DNA of 64,000 nt from an uncultured Pseudodesulfovibrio sp. (GTDB taxonomy: Bacteria > Desulfobacterota > Desulfovibrionia > Desulfovibrionales > Desulfovibrionaceae), in assembly GCF_963675635.1 (NCBI RefSeq), contig NZ_OY776488.1, positions 2,996,001 to 3,060,000 on the forward strand, read 5' to 3'. Within the stretch, counting starts at the first letter, position 1, and every line of letters starts with the position of its first letter. The notes below the pieces were generated by a model. It did no database searches and was not told where the DNA came from. It was given only the letters and a program-made list of their open reading frames with translations. Shown here piece by piece: positions 1 to 7,414 of this stretch. A program made the translations under genes and the position numbers.

Positions 1-36
1 AAGATTGGCCGCATCCCCATGGGCGCCGACAAATAG
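1..36 (+). CDS. C-terminal end of an unidentified protein (partial)
   Basis: The window opens inside a reading frame that ends at the TAG at 34-36; the visible tail is KIGRIPMGADK. Eleven residues are too few to name the protein. It lies 50 bases upstream of the coiled-coil gene that starts at 87, on the same strand, so the two could share a transcript. In Desulfovibrio the qmoABC operon ends in a conserved hypothetical gene (qmoD), and a QmoC tail here would fit the sulfate-reducer setting, but that is speculation that only the flanking sequence can settle. Confidence 0.5.
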   Translation, partial: KIGRIPMGADK

Positions 37-86
37 TCGTCTGGGTGAACATATAAACGAAGCTTACTTAGTTAAGGAGGCATCAA

Positions 87-746
87 ATGGCTGAAGCTAA
101 GGTATTCCCAATGAACGCTTTTGTGTCTGTGCTCCGCGGTGAAACCGCCGACCAGACTCAGCTCGATATGCTGGCTTACATCACCCAGGCTGAAACCGTG
201 GACGCAGACGTCGCCCCTGTGGCGCAGGCTCTGTCCAAGGCCTGGATTTACGAACAAGAACCCGGTCTGACTTCCTATGCCGAAGGCGATATCGCCAAGC
301 TCGGAAATCAGGTTAAGATCGAAGCTCTGCCTGAAGGTGAAGCTGTCCGTGCTCAGGCTGTCCTGAACATCTTGGCTGATCTGAAAGCAGAGAATGCAGC
401 CCTGCAGGCTGAAGTTGAAAAACTGAACGCTGAAAAGGCTGAACTGGCTGCTAAAATCAGCCCCTTGGAAGCCAAGGTCAAAACCATCGACGCTCAGAAT
501 GCAACCGGCGAACAGAAAGTCGCTGTTGCTTCCACCAAGCTCGACGAGATGACCAAGAAGCTCAACGACCTGATGGCGGAAGTCGACAAGGTCAAGAGCC
601 AGGGCGTCGTGGTTGCCGGTGTTGCCGGTGACGGCGCAGCTGCTGCTGATGCTGGCGACGGTATGTCCACCGGCCCGCAGGTTGGCGGCGAACCCGAAGC
701 CGATTTCGGCCTCGGTGGCGACGCATTCGGTGGCGACTCCTGGTAG
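87..746 (+). CDS. Coiled-coil protein of unknown function
   Basis: A 219-residue protein with a textbook ribosome site (AAGGAGG at 75-81) just before the ATG. Residues 1-75 look globular and acidic. Residues 90-175 are a heptad-rich Glu/Lys/Ala/Leu coiled coil. The last 40 residues are a low-complexity Gly/Ala/Asp tail ending in GGDSW. No signal peptide or membrane segment is visible, so it is probably cytoplasmic. It is followed at once by a strong terminator, so it is the last gene of its transcript. I do not recognise the family. A QmoD-like role is possible only if the truncated gene upstream proves to be qmoC. Confidence 0.85.
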   Translation: MAEAKVFPMNAFVSVLRGETADQTQLDMLAYITQAETVDADVAPVAQALSKAWIYEQEPGLTSYAEGDIAKLGNQVKIEALPEGEAVRAQAVLNILADLKAENAALQAEVEKLNAEKAELAAKISPLEAKVKTIDAQNATGEQKVAVASTKLDEMTKKLNDLMAEVDKVKSQGVVVAGVAGDGAAAADAGDGMSTGPQVGGEPEADFGLGGDAFGGDSW

Positions 747-770
747 CCCCGGATTACCGCACAAAAACAA

Positions 771-804
771 GACCCCGTGCCTATTTGGCGCGGGGTCTTT
801 TTTT
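771..804 (+). terminator. Rho-independent terminator
   Basis: An 11-base-pair GC-rich stem (arms 771-781 and 787-797, one mismatch) with a 5-base loop is followed by seven T. It ends the transcript of the coiled-coil gene. Confidence 0.9.
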
Positions 805-897
805 GCGCGTTTTCCGGGGATACTCGGACGGCTTGCGATAGCGGCCCATCTGCACCACTCTCCCAAGCCTCACGGCATCGGGGATGAAGAGCCGCTG

Positions 898-920
898 TTT
901 GGGGTGCTGTGCCCCCAAAA
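898..920. repeat. Intergenic hairpin of the TTGGGGTGC/GCACCCCAA type
   Basis: An imperfect inverted repeat (tttggggtgc, 3-base loop, gcccccaaaa) lies in the 805-977 spacer. The same core recurs as hairpins at 21073-21094 and 21370-21390, which suggests a small family of dispersed intergenic palindromes. Nothing else recognisable lies in 805-977. Confidence 0.45.
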
Positions 921-977
921 TCACTCAAAGAAAATGAAAAGAAGCAATATGTGATCAGTACTTTGATTCAGAAAAGG

Positions 978-1301
978 CTATGAACAATTTGTTTTATTGG
1001 CCCCATGATAAACATCCAAATTTTGGGTAATATACGTATTTAGCCCTCTGTCGTTGAGGGCTAGCTTCTTCATAGTTCCTAGGTGAGAAAAACCGATACC
1101 ATTAGCAGTGTAGAGGTGTGTACCGCTATTTTTGAATTCAATGCATATTGAGTTGTCCTTAATGGCAAAGGATGAAATGCCCGAATTCCCGCTTAATCGG
1201 CGTATTGTTGTACAAAGCCCTCCTGTAAAATCACTAACACAGTCTGTGCGATAATGAAATTTGGAGCGCTGGCGGATGATCGTGAGAAAAGTATAAATCA
1301 T
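978..1301 (-). CDS. Small conserved protein of unknown function (start uncertain)
   Basis: Up to 107 residues. From about residue 35 the protein matches, from memory, a widespread family of about 70-residue hypothetical proteins: a beta-rich stretch (ICIEFKNSGTHLYTANGIG), then a helix with HLGTMKKLAL and a final RGLNTYI motif, loosely like KTSC-domain proteins. The upstream 30 residues do not fit the family. A good Shine-Dalgarno (AGGAGG near 1220-1225 on the minus strand) precedes the family start, but no in-frame ATG, GTG or TTG follows it, so the 5' end may have decayed. The 1302-1421 spacer holds only G-rich, low-information sequence. Confidence 0.5.
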   Translation of the reverse strand: MIYTFLTIIRQRSKFHYRTDCVSDFTGGLCTTIRRLSGNSGISSFAIKDNSICIEFKNSGTHLYTANGIGFSHLGTMKKLALNDRGLNTYITQNLDVYHGANKTNCS

Positions 1302-1421
1302 CCCGACGAAGGCGACACGAAAAGTTTAGGAAAAGAAAGGGATGGGGGTCTGGGGGAAGGGGAGGAAACAGCCCTTTTCAAAGGGTTTGTCCTCCCCTTC
1401 ACCCAGCCGCCGGAGGCGTTC

Positions 1422-2174
1422 TTATTTTCTATTGATCGCGAAAGGCGAGAATGCCTGGTCCACGGGCATGACTTCGAGCGAGTTGATATTGATGTGTGCT
1501 GGCAAGGTTGTGGTCCAGTAGACTATTTCGGCGATATCTTCCGGTTTGATGGGCTGTGTGCCTTGATAGACTTTGTCAGCAGCGTTTTTGTCGCCTTTGA
1601 AGCGGACCACGGAGAACTCTGATTCGCAGAGTCCGGGTTCGATGTTGGTAACGCGAATCCTGGTGCCGAGCAAATCGGCCAGGAGATTTTTGGAGAAATG
1701 GTTCACGAAAGCCTTGGTGCCGCCGTAGCAGTTGCCGCCGGGGTAGGGATATGTACCAGCCACGGAGCCGAGATTGACGATGTGGCCTTTGTCCTGCTCA
1801 ACCATGGACGGGAGCAGGGCGCGAGTCATGTACATGAGTCCTTTTATATTGGTGTCGATCATGGTTTCCCAGTCGTTGAGATCGCAGGATTGGGCCGGGT
1901 CGAGACCGAGTGCGAGACCCGCGTTGTTGACAAGGACATCTACAGTTTTGAACGAATCAGGAAGTTGGGCGACAGCATCAAAACACGCTTGTTTGTCACT
2001 TACATCAAAGGCGGCAATATGTACCGGGGTTGGTGCGAGGGCTTGTTGCAATTCCTTCAGTTTTTCCTTTCTGCGACCTGTCAGAATCAGATTCCATCCT
2101 TCCGACGCATATCGTTCGGCCATGGCTTTGCCAAATCCGGCTGTAGCACCTGTTATCAATACTGTTTTCGACAT
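1422..2174 (-). CDS. Short-chain dehydrogenase/reductase, YdfG-like
   Basis: A 250-residue classical SDR with a clear ribosome site (AGGAGG on the minus strand just upstream of the ATG at 2174). The nucleotide-binding motif TGATAGFG is at residues 8-15, NNAG at 83-86, and the catalytic Ser137, Tyr150 and Lys154 (YGGTK). Arg34-Arg35 after the second strand favour NADP(H). Overall it looks most like E. coli YdfG, an NADP-dependent 3-hydroxy acid / serine 3-dehydrogenase. The substrate cannot be told from sequence. It stands alone, divergent from the amino-acid transport operon. Confidence 0.93.
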   Translation of the reverse strand: MSKTVLITGATAGFGKAMAERYASEGWNLILTGRRKEKLKELQQALAPTPVHIAAFDVSDKQACFDAVAQLPDSFKTVDVLVNNAGLALGLDPAQSCDLNDWETMIDTNIKGLMYMTRALLPSMVEQDKGHIVNLGSVAGTYPYPGGNCYGGTKAFVNHFSKNLLADLLGTRIRVTNIEPGLCESEFSVVRFKGDKNAADKVYQGTQPIKPEDIAEIVYWTTTLPAHININSLEVMPVDQAFSPFAINRK

Positions 2175-2440
2175 GAACTGCCTCCTATTATGTGTCTGAA
2201 GGGTGAATTATCTCATTCGATAATAGAAGAAAAGGGCGTGCAGTATATTTTTGTAAAAATGGAAAGAAACTCTTTTGGCAATAATTGTTATGTTTCTACG
2301 TTTATGGCCTATAAAAAACAGAATGAAGTTCAGTGTATTATAAATATGACAAAATTTTACTCTGTTTATCAATAAATTCAGCGTGGGTTAGACTTTTCCC
2401 CCTAAATGGGTTAATAAATTGTGTCCTATAAAAAGTCCGT

Positions 2441-2465
2441 CATTCCAGACGATTGCATTGGAATG
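2441..2465. promoter_or_regulatory. Inverted repeat upstream of the liv operon
   Basis: A perfect 7-base inverted repeat (CATTCCA, 11-base spacer, TGGAATG) lies about 55 bases before the livG start in the AT-rich 2175-2519 spacer. A small hairpin (CTCTCC TTC GGAGAG, 2475-2489) follows it. This could be an operator or a leader-RNA structure of the branched-chain amino-acid operon; no regulator is adjacent. Confidence 0.35.
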
Positions 2466-2519
2466 ACAGAATGTCTCTCCTTCGGAGAGTGCGTGATACT
2501 ACTCTTTCATTGGAATTGT

Positions 2520-3275
2520 ATGGCAAATCTTATTCTTGACGACATTTGTGTCCGATTCGGTGGGCTGCAAGCATTGACCGATGTCTCCTTTTCCGTAAGC
2601 AAGGGAGAGGTTGTCGGATTGATCGGACCCAACGGGGCGGGAAAGACGACGGTTTTTAATGTTATTACCGGAGTGTATACGGCTTCGAGTGGGACGGTAT
2701 CCTATGATGGGACGACCATCACGGGACGCAGGCCTTATCAGGTCCTGTCCATGGGTATAGCCCGCACTTTTCAGAACATCAGGCTTTTTCAGAATATGAC
2801 GGCTCTGGAAAACTGCATGGTTGCTCAGCATAGTCGGTCAAAGACCGGCGTGCTCGGAGCTATCCTGCGCAGTCCGGGGCAGAAGCGTGAAGAAGAGCGT
2901 ATCATCGAAAAATCGCAAAAGGCTCTTGAGTTCATGGGTTTGGGCAGTATCTCTGATGAAGTCGCTTCCAATCTGCCGTACGGGCATCAACGCAGACTCG
3001 AGATAGCCCGTGCCCTTGCGAGTGAACCACACACCATATTGCTCGATGAACCAGCGGCTGGTCTGAATCCGGCTGAATCCATGGAGCTTATGAAGTTCAT
3101 CGGCAAAATTACCGACCTTGGTATCAACGTGCTTATGGTGGAGCATGATATGAAGGTCGTCATGGGTATATGTAATAGAATTGTCGTTCTCGATCATGGG
3201 GTAATGATCGCGGAAGGTTTGCCTGAAGAGATTCAGCGGAATCCTGACGTGATTGAGGCATATTTGGGCCAGTAG
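2520..3275 (+). CDS. livG: Branched-chain amino-acid ABC transporter ATPase LivG
   Basis: ATP-binding subunit of 251 residues. Walker A GPNGAGKT is at 36-43, the Q-loop at TFQNIRLF (83-90), the signature LPYGHQRRLE at 152-161 and Walker B TILLDEP at 172-178. The LPYGxQRRLEIARAL signature is typical of LivG rather than LivF. An open frame continues up to a GTG at 2421, but similarity starts at the ATG at 2520, so that start is used. It is first in a five-gene operon; ATPase-first order with the binding protein second differs from the E. coli layout but is seen in other deltaproteobacteria. Confidence 0.95.
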   Translation: MANLILDDICVRFGGLQALTDVSFSVSKGEVVGLIGPNGAGKTTVFNVITGVYTASSGTVSYDGTTITGRRPYQVLSMGIARTFQNIRLFQNMTALENCMVAQHSRSKTGVLGAILRSPGQKREEERIIEKSQKALEFMGLGSISDEVASNLPYGHQRRLEIARALASEPHTILLDEPAAGLNPAESMELMKFIGKITDLGINVLMVEHDMKVVMGICNRIVVLDHGVMIAEGLPEEIQRNPDVIEAYLGQ

Positions 3276-3313
3276 AGAGGCTGGCTGCAACCGCAACGAA
3301 TGGAGAGAGTTTT

Positions 3314-4465
3314 ATGAAACGTTTACTCATACTGGTAGTGGCTCTGGCCGCTCTTGGTCTGCTGCTCGCGGGCTGCGGCGGTGAAGAGAAAAAAGCCGAA
3401 CAGGTTCTCAAAATCGGCACCATGTCCCCATTGACCGGCCCGTATGCCGCTGACGGTAACGATATCCGGCAGGGTACAGAAATTGCCATTGAAGTTATCA
3501 AGGCGGAAGGCGGTATTCCCGGTTTCGCAGATATTCTGGTTTTTCCGCAGGATACCGCATGCGATCCCAAACAGGCCGTTGCCGCAGCCAACAAGCTCAT
3601 CAACGAGCAGGTTACCGCTGTCGTGGGCGCATACTGCTCCAGCTCGACCATTCCCTCTTCCGAGACTCTGGCCGAAGACAATATTATCATGCTGACCCCG
3701 GCTTCCACGAACCCCAAGGTGACCGAGCGCGGCTTGCCTTACATGTTCCGTACCTGTGGTCGTGATGACCACCAGGCACCGGCTGCCGTCAAATTTATGA
3801 AAGAAGTCGAAAACGTGAAGTCCATCTTCATTGTTGACGACAAGACCACGTATTCTCAGGGGCTGGCCGAGGGTGTGGCCGCTGCCGCCAAGGCTACTGG
3901 TATCACTGTTCTGGAACACGACCACGTCAATCAGGGCGACAAGGATTTCTCCGCAGTGCTGACCAAGGTCAAATCTGCCAATCCTGATCTGTTCTACATC
4001 TCTCTGCAGAACTCCGCCACAGGCGCACTCATGGTCATTCAGGCCAAGCGTATGGGTATCAATGCCATCCTTATGGGACAGGATGCTGTGTATCATCCCA
4101 AGCTTATCGAAATAGCAAAAGATGATTCCGACGGCATGTTCTGCACCTTTGGCGCCATTGACAAGGATGCTCCGAAGTACAAGGAATTCCAGGCTAAGTA
4201 CAAGGCCAAGACCGGCAATGAACCCGGTGCATACTCCGCGTATTCCTTTGACTCCGCCATGGCGTACATGATGGCAGTCAAGGCCGCTGGCACCACTGAT
4301 CCCGCCAAGGTTCGCGAAGAGTTGTTGAAGCTCGATTTCACAGGTGCTTCCAAGCAGCTCAAGTACGAAGAAAATGGTGATTCCGGTTCGAACTATACCG
4401 TGTACAAGGTTTCCGACGGCAAGTTCACCCCGTACTGGAACTCCCTGACCGGCGAAAAGTACTAG
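3314..4465 (+). CDS. livK: Branched-chain amino-acid binding lipoprotein (LivK/LivJ type)
   Basis: Periplasmic substrate-binding protein of 383 residues with a lipoprotein signal peptide: LLLAGC places the acylated cysteine at 21. The mature part opens with KIGTMSPLTGPYAADG, the usual first strand and ligand-contact loop of the Leu/Ile/Val family (periplasmic-binding fold type I). Anchoring to the membrane by lipid is common in this lineage. GGAGAG at 3302-3307 serves as ribosome site. It sits between livG and livH, so it is the dedicated binding protein of the adjacent transporter; exact amino-acid specificity cannot be read from sequence. Confidence 0.95.
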   Translation: MKRLLILVVALAALGLLLAGCGGEEKKAEQVLKIGTMSPLTGPYAADGNDIRQGTEIAIEVIKAEGGIPGFADILVFPQDTACDPKQAVAAANKLINEQVTAVVGAYCSSSTIPSSETLAEDNIIMLTPASTNPKVTERGLPYMFRTCGRDDHQAPAAVKFMKEVENVKSIFIVDDKTTYSQGLAEGVAAAAKATGITVLEHDHVNQGDKDFSAVLTKVKSANPDLFYISLQNSATGALMVIQAKRMGINAILMGQDAVYHPKLIEIAKDDSDGMFCTFGAIDKDAPKYKEFQAKYKAKTGNEPGAYSAYSFDSAMAYMMAVKAAGTTDPAKVREELLKLDFTGASKQLKYEENGDSGSNYTVYKVSDGKFTPYWNSLTGEKY

Positions 4466-4528
4466 TCTACCCTACATTGCAAACACACCGGGGCTCTGCA
4501 TGAGCAGGGCCCCGGATACTGGAACATC

Positions 4529-5437
4529 ATGGATTTTGAATTTTTCATACAGCAGTTGATTAATGGTATCACGCTCGGAGGCGTTTATGCTCTGATCGCC
4601 CTAGGCTACACCATGGTCTACGGCATCATTCAGCTTATTAACTTCGCTCACGGTGAATTTTTTGCGGCGGGCGGGTACATGGGCGTGATTCTGATCTCCT
4701 ATCTGTCCGCGCAAGGGTTGCACCCGTATGCCTGTCTGGCCATCGCGCTGGTTCTGGCCATGGGGTACTGCGCCCTCCTTGCCATGGCCGTAGAACAACT
4801 CGCATACAAGCCGCTTCGGCAAGCCTCTCGATTGGCCGCACTTCTGTCCGCGCTTGGTATGTCTATTTTTCTACAAAACGGCCTGATGCTTACACAAGGC
4901 GTCTATGACAAGGCATACCCCACGGAGATCACCTCCGGTGGATTCGAGTGGGGGCTTGTTTCTGTTTCCTACATGCAGATTTTCATTGTGCTTCTGACCG
5001 CTGCGTTGTTGGTCGGCTTGAACGTGCTGGTCTTCAAGACTCGAATTGGACGCGCCATGCGCGCCACATCGCAGGACAAGGTCATGTCCGCGCTGGTGGG
5101 GATCAATTCCAACCGGATCATCGCCATCACCTTCGCCATCGGAGCAGGGCTGGCTGCTGCTGCGGGTATCATGGTCGGCCTGTATTACGGATCGGTCAAC
5201 TATTCCATGGGGTTTGTCCCCGGCATCAAGGCCTTTGCCGCCGCGGTACTTGGCGGTATCGGCAACATTACCGGCGCGTTGGTTGGCGGATTGATTATCG
5301 GCATGGTTGAGATCTTTGCCGCCGGATATATCTCCGGTGAGTACAAGGACGTGTTCGCCTTCATTATTTTGATCGCCGTGCTGTATTTCCGACCCACCGG
5401 CATTATGGGAGAGAACGTTGACGATACACGAGTCTAA
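4529..5437 (+). CDS. livH: Branched-chain amino-acid ABC permease LivH
   Basis: A 302-residue inner-membrane permease. The N-terminal GGVYALIALGYTMVYGII and the following NFAHGEFF are hallmark LivH sequences, and about eight hydrophobic segments are visible. The GAGLAAAAGIMVGL region is the coupling loop that contacts the ATPases. The stop codon overlaps the start of livM by 20 bases, which indicates translational coupling. Confidence 0.95.
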   Translation: MDFEFFIQQLINGITLGGVYALIALGYTMVYGIIQLINFAHGEFFAAGGYMGVILISYLSAQGLHPYACLAIALVLAMGYCALLAMAVEQLAYKPLRQASRLAALLSALGMSIFLQNGLMLTQGVYDKAYPTEITSGGFEWGLVSVSYMQIFIVLLTAALLVGLNVLVFKTRIGRAMRATSQDKVMSALVGINSNRIIAITFAIGAGLAAAAGIMVGLYYGSVNYSMGFVPGIKAFAAAVLGGIGNITGALVGGLIIGMVEIFAAGYISGEYKDVFAFIILIAVLYFRPTGIMGENVDDTRV

Positions 5438-6608
5438 AAAATTATGGATTGGCTGCGGTGTCGGCCTCATCTGGTTTCTGATCTTGCTGTGGCCGATGCT
5501 CGGCATCACGCCTGAAGGATTGGAGTTCAGCAAGACGTTCAAGGTCTTCGGCTATGTAGCTGTAGCTGCGGTTTTCATCATGTTTTTTTATCAGGTCAAG
5601 GAAGCCGGTCATCTGGACATGGTGGGGACTCCCCTCAAGTCTGCGACCGGGATTGTCGGGCAGATTTATGAGAAGACTCCCAGTTGGATTCTGCTGACGA
5701 CGGTGCTTGCCCTTGCTATCATCTTTCCGTTGGTTACAGGTCGCTATGCCCATGATGTCTCCATCTCCGTGCTGATTTATATCTGTCTCGGGCTTGGTTT
5801 GAATATCGTGGTCGGTCTGGCCGGTCTGCTTGACCTTGGGTACATCGCTTTTTACGGCGTTGGTGCCTACACCTACGCCCTCATGAGTCTGCATTTCGGG
5901 CTGTCGTTCTGGTTCTGTCTGCCCATCGCTGCTCTGACAGCGGCTGTGGCCGGGTGTATCATTGGGTACCCGACCCTGCGTATGCGCGGTGACTATCTTG
6001 CTATCGTCACGCTTGGTTTCGGTGAAATCGTCCGGCTTATCCTGAATAACTGGATGGCGTTGACTAATGGTCCCAACGGTATCCTTTCCATCCCGCGTCC
6101 CGAGTTGTTCGGCTTCAACTTCAAGCCTCTCTGGTCCATGTATTATGTCATTCTGGCCATCGCCGTTTTCACCATCCTGGCGGTCTACCGTCTGAACTAT
6201 TCACGAATCGGACGTGCCTGGGAGGCCATCCGCGAGGATGAGACCGCGGCTGAACTCATGGGCGTGAATACATTCCTTCTGAAGCTTCTGGCTTATGCCA
6301 TGGGAGCCACGTTCGCCGGAGTTGCCGGAGCATTTTTCGCTGCGCGTATGAAGTTCGTCGGTCCCGAATCCTTTTCGTTTCTGGAGTCCGCCATGGTCCT
6401 CGCCATGGTCGTGCTTGGTGGCATGGGGTCCATCCCCGGCGTCATCCTCGGCGTCCTCGCCCTGGTGGCTTTACCCGAGATGTTCCGAGGTCTGGAGTTG
6501 TATCGCATGCTCGTTTTTGGTGGCGTCATGACACTCATGATGCTTATTCGTCCGGCTGGTATCTGGCCCGCAAAACGTGTCGGACGCCGTTCCGAAGAAG
6601 CAGAGTAA
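5418..6608 (+). CDS. livM: Branched-chain amino-acid ABC permease LivM
   Basis: A 396-residue permease with an extended N-terminus of two membrane segments, as is usual for LivM. LGLGLNIVVGLAGLLDLGY and MRGDYLAIVTLGFGEI are family motifs. The best start is a TTG at 5418 with GGGAGAG just upstream, inside the end of livH; the next ATG (about 5500) would remove the first membrane helix. Works with LivH as the translocation channel. Confidence 0.93.
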   Translation: MTIHESKKLWIGCGVGLIWFLILLWPMLGITPEGLEFSKTFKVFGYVAVAAVFIMFFYQVKEAGHLDMVGTPLKSATGIVGQIYEKTPSWILLTTVLALAIIFPLVTGRYAHDVSISVLIYICLGLGLNIVVGLAGLLDLGYIAFYGVGAYTYALMSLHFGLSFWFCLPIAALTAAVAGCIIGYPTLRMRGDYLAIVTLGFGEIVRLILNNWMALTNGPNGILSIPRPELFGFNFKPLWSMYYVILAIAVFTILAVYRLNYSRIGRAWEAIREDETAAELMGVNTFLLKLLAYAMGATFAGVAGAFFAARMKFVGPESFSFLESAMVLAMVVLGGMGSIPGVILGVLALVALPEMFRGLELYRMLVFGGVMTLMMLIRPAGIWPAKRVGRRSEEAE

Positions 6609-6621
6609 CCGAAGTAGAATC

Positions 6622-7344
6622 ATGGCTGACAAGAAACCTATACTGGAATTGAAAAACGTGGTTTCGGCCTATGGTCGAATCCAGGCATTGAAGGGCATTT
6701 CGCTCAAGGTCTATGATGGTGAGATCGTGTCTATCATCGGGGCTAACGGTGCTGGTAAATCAACGACGTTGATGACTATCTGCAATATCGTGAAGGCCAT
6801 TGAAGGGGACATCTTCTACAAGGGCGAACGTATCAACGGCGTCGGTTCTGAAGTGTTGCCCACCATGGGCTTGTGTCAGGTCCCTGAGGGACGTCGGATA
6901 TTTCCACGTCTGACCGTGCTGGAGAATCTGGACATGGGTGCTTTTTTCCGGACTGACGCCGCGAATATCAAGGAAGACGTGGAGCGGGTATTCAACCTGT
7001 TCCCGAAGCTTAGGGAGCGACGTAAACAACTTGGCGGGACGTTGTCGGGTGGAGAACAGCAGATGCTGGCCATGGGGCGTGCACTCATGAGTCGACCAAA
7101 AGTGCTGCTTCTCGACGAACCGTCCATGGGGCTGGCTCCGCTGTTGGTAAAGCAGATTTTCGACATCATAAAGATGATTAACAGCCAGGGCGTGACCGTG
7201 GTACTGGTCGAGCAGAATGCGAATCTTGCCTTGCAGGCGGCGCAGCGGGGCTATGTACTGGAAACCGGTAACGTGGTCATGGAAGACGATGCAGCCAAAC
7301 TGTTGGCGAATCCAGATATCAGAAAGGCCTATCTCGGTGAATAG
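6622..7344 (+). CDS. livF: Branched-chain amino-acid ABC transporter ATPase LivF
   Basis: Second ATP-binding subunit, 240 residues. Walker A GANGAGKST is at 40-48, followed by the signature LSGGEQQMLAMGRAL and Walker B VLLLDEPSMGLAP. The open frame extends upstream into livM, but the ATG at 6622 lies 13 bases after the livM stop and matches the family start. Last gene of the liv operon; a strong terminator follows at 7363. Confidence 0.95.
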   Translation: MADKKPILELKNVVSAYGRIQALKGISLKVYDGEIVSIIGANGAGKSTTLMTICNIVKAIEGDIFYKGERINGVGSEVLPTMGLCQVPEGRRIFPRLTVLENLDMGAFFRTDAANIKEDVERVFNLFPKLRERRKQLGGTLSGGEQQMLAMGRALMSRPKVLLLDEPSMGLAPLLVKQIFDIIKMINSQGVTVVLVEQNANLALQAAQRGYVLETGNVVMEDDAAKLLANPDIRKAYLGE

Positions 7345-7362
7345 AGCCGGTTGAAATAAAGC

Positions 7363-7401
7363 AAAAAAGCCTTCCTGAGTACAGCTCAGGAAGGCTTTTT
7401 G
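7363..7401. terminator. Bidirectional terminator between livF and the GGDEF-EAL gene
   Basis: Sixteen-base arms (aaaaagccttcctgag / ctcaggaaggcttttt) with a 5-base loop carry A and T runs on both sides, so it can end livF on the plus strand and the convergent gene on the minus strand. Confidence 0.9.
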
Positions 7402-7414
7402 CTTTCCGGGTGAT

